Shown here: piece after piece, positions 1 through 7,876 of the stretch
Layout of the letters: each line of letters opens with the position of its first letter
Numbering within the stretch: the stretch's first letter is position 1
Notes under the pieces: model-generated
What the model was told of the DNA's origin: nothing
Seen by the model: only the letters and a program-made list of their open reading frames with translations
The model's database searches: none
Assembly (NCBI GenBank): GCA_035260485.1
Contig: DATFVC010000049.1
Coordinates: 1-15,797 of the forward strand
Direction: 5' to 3'
DNA length: 15,797 bases
Source: VRUE01 sp035260485
GTDB lineage: Bacteria > Actinomycetota > Thermoleophilia > Solirubrobacterales > 70-9
Program-made: the position numbers and the translations under genes

Positions 1-1172
1 CGGGCGTGTTCCTTGCCGGCCCGCCCCAACCGCTTGCCCAGCTCGGGATCGGCGAGGATCTCGATACAGCGGCGCGCGCACTCGGCCGGCGAGTCGACCA
101 GGTAGCCGCTCTTGCCGTTCTCGATCTGCAGTGGGATGCCGCCGACGTTGCCCGCCACGGTCGGCCGTCCCTTCCAGAGCGCCTCGGTGACGGTCAGCCC
201 GAAGCCCTCGCGGATCGACTTCTGCAGGCAGACGTCGGACTGCGACTGGAAGGCGTTGACCTCGATCGCGCCGACGTTGTTGAGGTTGTTGAGGATCTTG
301 ATGTCGGGGTCGGCGGCGGCGTACTCGACGGTCTGCTGGAAGAAGTCCCAGCCCTCTGGGTCGTCGGTCGCCATCGATCCGACCAGCGCCAGCTGCACCT
401 CAGGCATCTCCGCGGTCACGTCACGGTAGGCATCGATCACCCCGATCGGGTCCTTCCAGGGGTCGAAGCGGGAGACCTGGGTGATCAGCGGCCGGTCGAC
501 GTCGATCCCGAACTGGTTGCAGACGTAGGCAGCGTCGTCGGGCGAGAAGGCCATGTTCTTCGGCGAGAGCGGATCGATCGCCGGGGGGATGATGCGGACG
601 CCGTTGTGGCCGTCGATTCCGCTCGGCACATAGGCCGGCATGTGCCACACCGTTGCGTCGTATTCCTCGATCAGCGGTTGCAGGCGAGCGATCGGCGCTG
701 GGTTTGGCTCGGAGAGGTCGATGTGGCAGCGCCAGATCCAGTTACGGCTCTTCTCCTGGGCGCCGCGACGCAGCCCGATCGGCTGCGGGTCGTGGACGAT
801 GATCGTGTCCCACTCGCCTTTCAAACCCTCGGCGTTTATCGCGTTGATCTCGTCGAAGACCGCCCACTGCTCGTCGCTCAGCGTCTCCTCGGCGCCCTGC
901 AGCGAGTTGTGGAGGAGCTTGGTCGCATTGAAGAACTCTTCCTTGCCGAAGATCACGTGCCAGTGGGCGTCGACGCCGGCGTCGCGCATCAGCGGCACGA
1001 TCGTGTAGAGGATCTCGGAGACCCCGCCGCCGAAAGCGGTGGCGCTGACGTGGAGGACGCGCTGTCCTTTGAGCGGCTCGGCCAGCTCGCGAATCCGCTC
1101 GGTCAGCTCCTTGCCGGCGATGTGGGTGTAGTCGGCGAGGGACTTCTGGCCGAGGGTGACTTCTTGAAGCAT
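1..1172 (-). CDS. treT: TreT-like trehalose synthase (GT4 glycosyltransferase), 3' end cut off
   Basis: Likely joins a nucleotide-sugar glucose to glucose to make trehalose, a cytoplasmic osmolyte and stress protectant. 390 codons are visible from the ATG at 1172; the stop lies beyond the window, and TreT proteins are usually a little over 400 aa, so little is missing. Seen: an N-terminal glycine loop (HVSATAFGGGVSEIL, 41-55), a segment around GKEEFFNATKLLHNSLQG (76-93) very like archaeal TreT, HDPQP (127-131), RFDPWKDP (235-242), and the GT4 E-x7-E motif EGFGLTVTE (322-330) followed by GNVGGIPLQI. An in-frame stop lies only three codons upstream of the ATG, which fixes the start; no clear Shine-Dalgarno site is seen. 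It follows the HtrA gene by 45 bases on the same strand, so it may be the last gene of that stress operon. A trehalose phosphorylase of the same GT4 branch is the main alternative. Confidence 0.85.
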   Translation of the reverse strand, partial: MLQEVTLGQKSLADYTHIAGKELTERIRELAEPLKGQRVLHVSATAFGGGVSEILYTIVPLMRDAGVDAHWHVIFGKEEFFNATKLLHNSLQGAEETLSDEQWAVFDEINAINAEGLKGEWDTIIVHDPQPIGLRRGAQEKSRNWIWRCHIDLSEPNPAPIARLQPLIEEYDATVWHMPAYVPSGIDGHNGVRIIPPAIDPLSPKNMAFSPDDAAYVCNQFGIDVDRPLITQVSRFDPWKDPIGVIDAYRDVTAEMPEVQLALVGSMATDDPEGWDFFQQTVEYAAADPDIKILNNLNNVGAIEVNAFQSQSDVCLQKSIREGFGLTVTEALWKGRPTVAGNVGGIPLQIENGKSGYLVDSPAECARRCIEILADPELGKRLGRAGKEHA

Positions 1173-1217
1173 CGGCGATTTCTACAGACAACGCCGGTTA
1201 GATGACTGGCAGGCCGC

Positions 1218-2366
1218 TCAGCCGGGCGGTTCGGCGACCGGGCGCTTACCAAGCGTGACCTCCACGTTTTCTCGATCGCCGCTGTCGTGGAGGACTTCGA
1301 GCGTCACTTTCTGGCCCGGCTTGTAGGCGGAGATGTAGCGGGACAAATCATCTGGCTGTATGACCTTGTGGCCGTCCACAGCGAGGATCGTGTCGCCGCC
1401 GACTACGTACTCGCCGGCCTGGAAACGCAGTTTTTCGTTGCCACCCTTCAGTCCCGCTTCGTCACCTGGCCCGCCCGGGACGACTTCGGCCAGCAGCCCG
1501 CCGTAGTCGGTGTCGAGGCCGAGCTTTGCGGCGAGCTGGGGATAGAGCGACTGGCTGGAGACCCCGATGTACGCATATTCGGCTTTGCCGTTCTGCTTCA
1601 GCTGGGCAAGCGAGCGCTTCACCGCCGAGATCGGCACCGCGAAGCCGACCCCGTCGCTGGCGCCGGAGTTGGTCTCGATCTGCTGGTTGATGCCGACCAC
1701 ACGAGCGCCGGCGTCGAGCAGCGGACCGCCCGAGTTACCGGGGTTGATCGAGGCGTCGGTCTGGATCGCGCCCTCGATCTGGAACTGGGTCAGCGATTTG
1801 ACTGAGCGTTCGGTCGCCGAGACGATCCCGACCGAGAGCGACTGCTGCTCGCCGAAGGGACTGCCGATCGCCGCCACCGGCTGGCCGACAATCAGTTCGT
1901 GGTCGTCGCCGAGCTGCAGCGGGTGCAGGTCGAAGCCGTCGGGCTTCACTTCCAGCAGGGCGACGTCGGCGAAGGGATCGAAGCCGACGATCTTCGCCGG
2001 CACGACGTTGCGATCGGGGAACTCGATGAAGACCGCCTTCGCCTCCTTGCGGGCGCCGCCTTCGCCGTCGGTGACGACGTGGGCGTTGGTGACGATCCTG
2101 CCGCTCGTGTCGAGCACGAAGCCGGAGCCTTCGGCGGCGCCTTCGTCGAAGATCGAGCGGATCGTGACCACGCCGGGGGCTGCTTCGCGGTAGACCTTGG
2201 CCGCGTCGAAGCCCTCGCTGGCCGCCTGCACGGCCACCTGGGTCGTCGTCTTCGTCGCTTCCGGCGCGCCTGGTCCCGAGTTGCCGTCACCGCTGCTGCC
2301 GCAGCCGCCGAGCAGGGTAAGGAGCAGCGCCAGCAGCGCCGCCAGCGAGGCTGTCCGCCTGCTCAC
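1218..2366 (-). CDS. HtrA/DegP-type serine protease lipoprotein with PDZ domain
   Basis: Envelope quality-control protease, 382 aa, probably anchored outside the membrane. Residues 1-21 form a lipoprotein signal ending in LLGGC, with Cys22 as the predicted lipidated residue, followed by a low-complexity linker to about 50. The trypsin-like domain spans about 55-255, with catalytic His96 (TNAHVV), Asp134 (FADVALLEV) and Ser212 (GNSGGP) all present, so it should be active. A single PDZ domain covers about 265-375. The start is a GTG whose first bases overlap the stop of the kinase gene (GTGA, 2363-2366), implying translational coupling. In mycobacteria the homologous pepD sits directly downstream of mprAB, so this protease is probably both a product and a feedback component of the adjacent two-component system. 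The mycobacterial parallel is established knowledge; the regulatory role here is inference. Confidence 0.93.
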   Translation of the reverse strand: MSRRTASLAALLALLLTLLGGCGSSGDGNSGPGAPEATKTTTQVAVQAASEGFDAAKVYREAAPGVVTIRSIFDEGAAEGSGFVLDTSGRIVTNAHVVTDGEGGARKEAKAVFIEFPDRNVVPAKIVGFDPFADVALLEVKPDGFDLHPLQLGDDHELIVGQPVAAIGSPFGEQQSLSVGIVSATERSVKSLTQFQIEGAIQTDASINPGNSGGPLLDAGARVVGINQQIETNSGASDGVGFAVPISAVKRSLAQLKQNGKAEYAYIGVSSQSLYPQLAAKLGLDTDYGGLLAEVVPGGPGDEAGLKGGNEKLRFQAGEYVVGGDTILAVDGHKVIQPDDLSRYISAYKPGQKVTLEVLHDSGDRENVEVTLGKRPVAEPPG

Positions 2367-3417
2367 GCGATCGCCTTCGCGGGGTCGGCGAGGGCCGCAG
2401 CCGGCGCTCCGGGCGGAGCGAGGGGCAGGTCGAGCGTGAAGGCGGTAAAGCGCCGGCTGGAGGAGATCGCAATGTGCCCGTCCATCCGCTGCACCAGCTC
2501 GCGCGCGATCGCCAGACCGAGCCCCGAGCCGCCGGCCGAGTCGGCCGTGTAGAAGCGCTCGAAAATGCGCTTCTGTACCCGCTGGGGGATCCCGGTGCCG
2601 TCATCAGAGACGGTCAGCTCGGCGCGCTGGTTGACGGAGTAGATGGTCACGGTGACGCTGGTGCCCTCTGGGGTATGGGTGAGGGCGTTGTCGAGCAGGA
2701 TACGGATGATCTGCCGCACCCGGTCCGGGTCGGCGACCGCGATCACCGGGCGGTCCGGCGTGCGCAGCTCCAGGCGCGAGCCGCGCAGCTCGGCGCGGGC
2801 GCCGAACTCGCGGACCACTTCACGGGCCAGTGGGCTGAGATCGACGCTGCCGATCGCCATCACGATGCCCCCGGCGTCAAGCTGGGAAAGGTTGAGCAGG
2901 TCAGCGGTGAGCTTGGTCAGCCGCTCGATCTGCTGGCGCATCGTGCGCACGAATTCGGCCCGCTCCTCGGGGCTCGGGTCCTCTTCGTCGAGCAGCTCGA
3001 CGAAGCCGCCGAGGCTGAAGATTGGCGTGCGCAGCTCGTGCGAGGCGTTGGCGATGAACTGCTTGCGGGCGCTGTCGAGCTCGGCGAGACGGCGCTGCAT
3101 CTCATTGAAGGTGCGGGCGAGCTGCCCGAGCTGGCCCGAGGAGTCGACGGGGATACGGGCAGCGAAGTCACCGTCGGCGACCTTGCGTGCCGCCTCCTCG
3201 ATTCGCTTCACCCGCAGGGTGACAAGCCGGGCGGAGTAGATGCCGACGCCGAGGGCCATCAACAGGGCGATCAGGGCGCCGATCAGGATCGGTCCGCCGG
3301 CCTCCGCATGGCCGCCGATCGCGACGACCCAGACATAGACGATGATCGACGTCCCAGCCCCGATCGACAACGACGCAGTCGTGATCCTGCTGCCGAGCGG
3401 GGTGAGGCGGAGAAGCT

Positions 3418-3421
<4 letters not shown>
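2363..3421 (-). CDS. Sensor histidine kinase (HAMP-HisKA-HATPase), MprB-like
   Basis: Membrane sensor kinase of 352 aa that should phosphorylate the response regulator encoded just upstream. There are two membrane segments (about 15-35 and 44-64), a HAMP domain (about 64-117), a HisKA domain with phospho-acceptor His128 in ASHELRTP, and an ATPase domain with the N box around Asn245 (LLDNALTHTP), DDGTGIP (273-279) and GSGLGLAIA (298-306). All catalytic motifs are intact. The external loop between the two membrane segments is only about eight residues (around GGHAEAGG), so there is no periplasmic sensor domain; sensing probably happens in the membrane or through a partner. The ATG start overlaps the regulator's stop (ATGA, 3418-3421), and the stop overlaps the HtrA start. 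The C-terminal tail after about 330 is Ala/Pro-rich and not part of the catalytic core. Confidence 0.95.
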
Positions 3422-4113
<692 letters not shown>

Positions 4114-4202
4114 GGACACAAGAGTAATCTGGTCGCGCCGCCAGGTAGTTATGGACGGATGTGCGAGTACCAAGAACTAAGGTTCCAGGGTACTGCGCCG
4201 AT

Positions 4203-4391
4203 ATGAAGCGAGTAATGGAGCAGCGACAGTTGAAGAGCCTCGTCGAGAGCGGCGATTACCGGCCCGAGCCGAAGCTGGTGGCGTGCGCGATGCTGCGCCG
4301 TCGCGGCGTGCGAGCGCTGCTGACCGGGACCGCGCTCAGCGCAGCTGATCGAATCCCGTCGGCGCCAGCAGCCCGCCGTCAGGCAGCCTGA
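4203..4391 (+). CDS. Small possible FlgM-like (anti-sigma-28 type) protein
   Basis: A 62-residue frame starting ATG at 4203 (second ATG at 4215). The segment RQLKSLVESGDYRPEPKLVA plus the following CAMLRRR resembles the C-terminal half of FlgM, whose pattern is L-x-x-x-I/V-x-x-G-x-Y-x-x-D/P-x-x-x-V/I-A-x-x-M/L-L. The remainder is Arg/Ala-rich with no pattern I recognise. It is divergent from the response regulator, and its last 55 bases run antisense over the 3' end of thiL. No flagellar gene is present in the window and no Shine-Dalgarno site precedes either ATG. If real, it might bind a sigma factor or be a degenerate relic. The resemblance is by eye and short, so this is a tentative call. 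Confidence 0.42.
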   Translation: MKRVMEQRQLKSLVESGDYRPEPKLVACAMLRRRGVRALLTGTALSAADRIPSAPAARRQAA

Positions 4392-5343
4392 TCTCGACCC
4401 CCTCACCGGCGACGACCTCGCCGATCAGGGTCAGCTTGGGTCCCCCGTGCTTTTCGATATCCGCCGCCACGGCGGCCCATCGCTCGTCCGGTAAGGCTGC
4501 GAGCAGCTCGTAGTCCTCGCCACCGGAAGCGGCCAGCTCAAGCGGCTCGCGTCCGGCAGCGACCGCGATCTCGGCGGCGCCGGCGGCAAGCGGCAGCGCC
4601 GCAGCATCGATCCGCAGCCCGACCCCGCTCGCGGCGGCGATGTGGACGGCATCGCCGCCGAGCCCGTCACTGAGGTCGATCATCGCCGTCGCGCCGGCGG
4701 CGGCCAGGGCGCGGCCCTCGCTCAGCCGCGGCAGCGGTTCCAGCTGTCGAGCGAGCAAGCCACGACCTTGGGACGACCGTGGAGTTGACGCCGCTATGGG
4801 GTCGTCATCTCCACAGTCGTGAGACTGCCCCAGTAGCTGGAGACCCGCTGCGGCGCCGCCCAGCTCGCCAGTTACGACAAGCGCGTCTCCGGGGCGCGCA
4901 CCGGATCGAGTCACCAGGTCATCCGCGCTCTCCGCGTGTCCGACCACAGTGATCGAGAGGGTCAGAGCCGGTGCTCGGGTTATGTCCCCGCCGGCGAGCG
5001 TCGTGCCGGTCTCCACAGCTACTTTCGCGATCCCCTCGAGCAGCTCGATACAGCCGTTCTCGTCGAGGTCGGCAGGGACGCCGAGGACAACATAGGCCTC
5101 GCCCGGCTCGGCGCCCATGGCTGCCAGATCTGAGAGGGCGGCGGCGAGCGCCTTGTGGCCGATCTGCGCCAGGGTGCTCCACTCGCGCCGAAAGTGGACC
5201 CCGTCGACCAGCGCATCGACCGAGGTGGCGGTGGCGCCCCCAGGCACGACGATGGCGGCGTCGTCGCCGCTGCCGAGCCGCACCCGCGGCCCGGTTTGCG
5301 GCAGCCGTGCTCGTATGCGAGCCAAGAGCTCGAACTCGCCCAT
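4336..5343 (-). CDS. thiL: Thiamine-monophosphate kinase
   Basis: Phosphorylates thiamine monophosphate to thiamine diphosphate with ATP, the last step of vitamin B1 cofactor synthesis; cytoplasmic. 335 aa, a normal ThiL length. Seen: LGSGDDAAIV (23-32), VDALVDGVHFR (42-52), GHKALAAALSDLAAMGAEP (62-80), LAGGDITRAP (116-125), MIDLSDGLGGD (221-231) and SGGEDYELL (273-281), all ThiL/PurM-like ATP and Mg binding motifs. The ATG at 5343 is preceded by GGGGAG at good spacing and places the first motif at the usual distance; upstream in-frame codons add unrelated sequence. Oddity: residues 175-190 (HDCGDDDPIAASTPRS) look like an extra loop compared with E. coli ThiL and coincide exactly with an inverted repeat (4773-4820) using unusual codons such as ATA, TCA and ACT. 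Confidence 0.96.
   Translation of the reverse strand: MGEFELLARIRARLPQTGPRVRLGSGDDAAIVVPGGATATSVDALVDGVHFRREWSTLAQIGHKALAAALSDLAAMGAEPGEAYVVLGVPADLDENGCIELLEGIAKVAVETGTTLAGGDITRAPALTLSITVVGHAESADDLVTRSGARPGDALVVTGELGGAAAGLQLLGQSHDCGDDDPIAASTPRSSQGRGLLARQLEPLPRLSEGRALAAAGATAMIDLSDGLGGDAVHIAAASGVGLRIDAAALPLAAGAAEIAVAAGREPLELAASGGEDYELLAALPDERWAAVAADIEKHGGPKLTLIGEVVAGEGVEIRLPDGGLLAPTGFDQLR
4773..4820. repeat. Inverted repeat inside thiL
   Basis: Arms ACGACCGTGGAG (4773-4784) and CTCCACAGTCGT (4809-4820) pair over 12 bases with one mismatch around a 24-base loop. The whole unit is 48 bases, exactly 16 codons, and encodes ThiL residues 175-190, a loop that appears extra relative to E. coli ThiL. 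Codon choice inside it (ATA, TCA, ACT, CCA) is unlike the GC-ending codons around it. It may be an in-frame palindromic insertion, but a chance hairpin is possible. Confidence 0.6.
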
Positions 5344-5408
5344 GCGGCCATTCTCCCCATCCGGGTCACCCGATGGGCGACCCATAAGGCCACTATGGTG
5401 CGGCGGAC

Positions 5409-6494
5409 GTGGCCGAGGGGCATCCATTTCTGCATCGCATTGGCGAGGCCGCCGCTCGATTTGGGACGCGGCCACCGCGCAGCAAGCGCGTCAGGCTCGC
5501 GATCCAGCTCGGCCTCGCCGTCGTCATCTTCGGCTTTCTCGTTCTCACCGTCGTCGACCAGTGGGCGGAGATCAAGGACAAGGGCGTCCACTTCCACGTC
5601 CTCTGGCTGATTCCAGCCTTTGTCGTCCTCCCACTCTTCTATATGTTGAGCGCGGTCGGCTGGGATCTGATCCTGCGTTTCCTCGGCTACCGGATCGGAG
5701 TTGGGCGGGCGCAGGTGGCCTGGGGACAGCCGCTGCTCGCTCGCTACGTGCCCGGCAGCGTCCTCTACGTGCTCGGTCGGGTGTTGCTCTCCGAGCGCGC
5801 GGGTGTGCAGAGGCGGGTCACTATCGCCAGCATTGTTTACGAGCAGGCGATCTCCGCTACCTCGGCGATCGTCTTCGCCGCCTACTTCCTGATCAGCCAC
5901 CCCGACCTGCAGGGCCAGCCGTGGCGCTGGGGGGTGCTCCTGCTTATCCCACTGGCGATCACGGTGCTGCACCCGCGCATCTTCGGCCCGCTCGCCAACC
6001 GCGTCCTCCGCGCCTTCGGCCGCGAGTCGCTGCCGGAGGTGATCTCGCTGCGCGGCGTGATCGCCCTGATCCTCTTCTACCTCGCCGTCTGGGGCGTGGT
6101 CGCAGTCGGCATGTACTGTGTCGCCCGCTCGGTCACCAGCATCCCGCTTACGGCCAACGAAGTGCTCAGGGTGGGCTCGGCCCAGGCGGTCGGCTACGTC
6201 GCAGCGCTCGTCACCCTGGTTGCCCCGGCCGGCCTCGGTATCCGCGATGCCGCCTTCGCCTGGGCGGTGAAGGGCGCGGTGGGCAACAGCTTCGCGGTCG
6301 GCTCGCTGATCGCGATCGCCGTGCGCGGTGTGCTGACCGTGGTCGAGCTGCTCTACGTCGGCCTGGTCACGGCACTGGGCAAGCGCGAGGGTTGGTCGAT
6401 TTCCACCGGTGTCCTCCATGCTTCGCCCGAGGAGCAGGCCGAGGGCCCGCCTAACCGCAACGAGACCCCGATCCACTCGCCCGAGATTCTTTAG
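5409..6494 (+). CDS. UPF0104 / LPG-synthase-TM family (flippase-like) membrane protein
   Basis: Polytopic membrane protein of 361 aa belonging to the family named for the transmembrane part of lysylphosphatidylglycerol synthase (also called flippase-like, UPF0104). Several hydrophobic segments are visible (for example about 29-49, 64-85, 174-188, 214-238, 257-275 and 295-322). The family signatures are present: RYVPGSVLYVLGR (112-124), Glu145 in IVYEQAIS, and PAGLGIRDA (273-281). There is no aminoacyl-transferase domain, so it is not a full MprF; members of this size are thought to move or handle lipid-linked substrates, which is inference. The start is GTG 5409 because no in-frame ATG precedes the first membrane segment; no clear ribosome site is seen. 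It is divergent from thiL (65 bases apart) and convergent with the GT-C glycosyltransferase. The last 35 residues are hydrophilic. Confidence 0.85.
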   Translation: MAEGHPFLHRIGEAAARFGTRPPRSKRVRLAIQLGLAVVIFGFLVLTVVDQWAEIKDKGVHFHVLWLIPAFVVLPLFYMLSAVGWDLILRFLGYRIGVGRAQVAWGQPLLARYVPGSVLYVLGRVLLSERAGVQRRVTIASIVYEQAISATSAIVFAAYFLISHPDLQGQPWRWGVLLLIPLAITVLHPRIFGPLANRVLRAFGRESLPEVISLRGVIALILFYLAVWGVVAVGMYCVARSVTSIPLTANEVLRVGSAQAVGYVAALVTLVAPAGLGIRDAAFAWAVKGAVGNSFAVGSLIAIAVRGVLTVVELLYVGLVTALGKREGWSISTGVLHASPEEQAEGPPNRNETPIHSPEIL

Positions 6495-6504
6495 CCGTCG
6501 GTTG

Positions 6505-6636
6505 GGAGGCGTGGGGCGGCTCGGGGGAGCCTAGGTTCGCTTCGCTGACGCTCCGCTCACTATGTTGGACCGCTTCGCGGCTGGAACCACTCTGCGGAGC
6601 CGCTTCGCGAGGCTCCCCAAGCCGCCCCACGCCCCC
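6505..6636. repeat. Long inverted repeat with internal CGCTTCGC copies
   Basis: The spacer 6495-6748 between two convergent genes holds no convincing gene. Starting 11 bases after the stop at 6494, an arm at 6505-6532 pairs with 6610-6636 over about 27 bases with roughly three differences; the core is GCGTGGGGCGGCT on one side and AGCCGCCCCACGC on the other. The 77-base interior contains three direct copies of CGCTTCGC (6538-6545, 6571-6578, 6601-6608) and two further complementary pairs: GGTTC 6534-6538 with GAACC 6584-6588, and GCTCCGC 6550-6556 with GCGGAGC 6594-6600, which would cross like a pseudoknot. It could terminate the upstream gene, or be a dispersed MITE-like repeat. No target duplication was found. 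Confidence 0.7.
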
Positions 6637-6706
6637 CAGGTGAAGTTGCCGACGAAGCTCCCGCAGGGGGACGCTGACCTGAATCGCTCAGTCGCGAGGC
6701 GCTGCA

Positions 6707-6744
6707 GCCGACTTTTACCCACCTATAGAGGGGTCAAAGTCGGC
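6707..6744 (-). terminator. Hairpin just after the GT-C gene, likely terminator
   Basis: Arms 6707-6720 (GCCGACTTTTACCC) and 6731-6744 (GGGTCAAAGTCGGC) pair over 14 bases with one A/C mismatch around a 10-base loop. On the minus strand the stem begins 4 bases after the glycosyltransferase stop codon. There is no U-tract in either direction, so it would be the U-less type common in actinobacteria, and it may act on both converging transcripts. Confidence 0.5.
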
Positions 6745-6748
6745 GGCG

Positions 6749-7876
6749 TTATAGCGGCAAGCGAGCGGGGAGCTGATCGACGGTTAGGGCGAGGGTTAGG
6801 AGCTGTAAGGGACGGTCGCGGGATAGGGCTACCAGGGGGAGGGCCCAGATCAGGTACCAGGGCAGGAGCCAGGCGGTTGCTAGGAGGAGGGCGAGGGAGG
6901 CCCAGGCGGCGGCGCGGAGCCAGTCGTTGCCACGCCAGGTCCAGGCGAGCAGGTAGATGAAGAGGGCCGCGTAGATGGCAAGCGCCGCGACCCGGACGGT
7001 CGTGGCGTCAAGGCCCGTCAACCGGGCGAAGGTGGTAGGGATGCTCAGGTGGGTGGTCTTGTGCTGGTGACGGCCAACCAGCTCGAGGCCGTGGAGCCAA
7101 TGCCAGCCGAACGTTGCGTAAGCGGCCCCGCCGATCGCCAGGGCGGCCACCGTGCCTCCGAGCAACAACCTGCCGACGGGCCTGAGACGTCTGCCATGTA
7201 GACGTCTTAGGCCCGTCGGCAGGGTGCTTAGCAGGGCGAAGGGGGCGATCACCGCGGTCGACGCCTTGATTGCAATCGCGGCGGCGAGGGCCGCGCCCCC
7301 GATCGCCTCGCGGGCCGAGAGCATCGCTGCGACTCCGGCCATCGCAACCAGGAGCGCGAGGCTGTCGTTGTGGGCGCCGCCTACCACGTGGAGCAGGACG
7401 AGCGGATTCAGGGCCACAAAGGCGGCAGCGGGCAGCGGTGCTACGCCACGGGATGGGGCGAGGCGGGCTACCAGCACGGCTATGCCCAGAACCGAGAGGG
7501 CGGCCGTTGCCTTCAGCGCCGCGACCGCCACCGCGACCGGCAGCCAGGCGAGCGGGTAGGTGGCGAGGGTGAACAGCGGCCCGTAGGCGCTGGTCACGTC
7601 GATCCAGGTGACGCGGGCGTAGGCGGGGTCGAACGGGGCGGCGGCCGGCGAGTGGACGTAAGGGTTGAGGCCGTGCGCGACTCCGAGCCGCGCATAGTCG
7701 ACGTAGCTGTAGACATCGTGGGAGAGGAGAACCGGGGCCACCGCGAAGGCGGCGACCAGGCAGAGGATCACCCCCCAGACCGGACGACTCCAGTCATCGA
7801 TCGAAACTGCGTTTACCCGCGCATAGGGTCGGTAAATGCAGTTTCGTCTGCGCTGGATCCCGTCGGGGTGGCTCAA
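6749..7876 (-). CDS. GT-C polyprenol-phosphate-sugar glycosyltransferase (MptB/GT87-like)
   Basis: Integral membrane glycosyltransferase, up to 375 aa, probably using a polyprenyl-phosphate sugar on the outer membrane face to build a surface glycan. Diagnostic block: SHDVYSYVDYARLGVAHGLN (52-71) then PY, followed by WIDVTSAYGPLF (91-102) and LNPLVLLHVVGGAHND (156-171); the acidic DVYSY region is the expected catalytic loop. About eight to nine membrane helices. Family proteins usually have more sequence before DVYSY, so the N terminus is short. The longest start is TTG 7876, overlapping the PBP stop (TTGA); the next good candidate is GTG 7771, which would leave the palindrome at 7802-7846 untranslated. 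Residues 219-236, an Arg-rich loop between helices, are encoded by a strong palindrome. The sugar and acceptor are unknown. Confidence 0.75.
   Translation of the reverse strand: MSHPDGIQRRRNCIYRPYARVNAVSIDDWSRPVWGVILCLVAAFAVAPVLLSHDVYSYVDYARLGVAHGLNPYVHSPAAAPFDPAYARVTWIDVTSAYGPLFTLATYPLAWLPVAVAVAALKATAALSVLGIAVLVARLAPSRGVAPLPAAAFVALNPLVLLHVVGGAHNDSLALLVAMAGVAAMLSAREAIGGAALAAAIAIKASTAVIAPFALLSTLPTGLRRLHGRRLRPVGRLLLGGTVAALAIGGAAYATFGWHWLHGLELVGRHQHKTTHLSIPTTFARLTGLDATTVRVAALAIYAALFIYLLAWTWRGNDWLRAAAWASLALLLATAWLLPWYLIWALPLVALSRDRPLQLLTLALTVDQLPARLPL
7170..7224. repeat. Near-perfect 24-bp-arm palindrome within the GT-C gene
   Basis: Arms 7170-7193 and 7201-7224 are complementary at 23 of 24 positions around a 7-base loop (GCCATGT). 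The core reads GACGGGCCTGAGACGTCT on the left and AGACGTCTTAGGCCCGTC on the right. It is read through in frame, encoding about residues 218-236 (LPTGLRRLHGRRLRPVGR) in a basic loop between two membrane helices. A stem this long inside a coding sequence is unusual and suggests an inserted palindromic element. Confidence 0.85.
7802..7846. repeat. 16-bp-arm palindrome at the PBP / GT-C junction
   Basis: Arms CGAAACTGCGTTTACC (7802-7817) and GGTAAATGCAGTTTCG (7831-7846) match at 15 of 16 positions around a 13-base loop. It lies 27 bases after the PBP stop in the direction of transcription, either in the first codons of the glycosyltransferase (if it starts at TTG 7876) or in an untranslated spacer (if it starts at GTG 7771). 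No U-tract follows, so a simple intrinsic terminator is not indicated; an RNA-processing or attenuation site is possible. Confidence 0.8.

Noticed and set aside
6..1205. Long plus-strand open frame (399 codons) opposite the glycosyltransferase
   Set aside because: It is the antisense shadow of a strongly recognisable TreT-like protein; long antisense frames are expected at this GC content.
5019..6476. Open frames of 445 and 485 codons spanning thiL and the UPF0104 gene
   Set aside because: They have low-complexity Arg/Ala/Asp-rich translations and overlap two well-supported genes in other frames.
6531..6960. Small frames over the convergent spacer (63 and 132 codons)
   Set aside because: No ribosome site or recognisable motif; they cover the inverted repeats and, for the longer one, the antisense of the GT-C gene.
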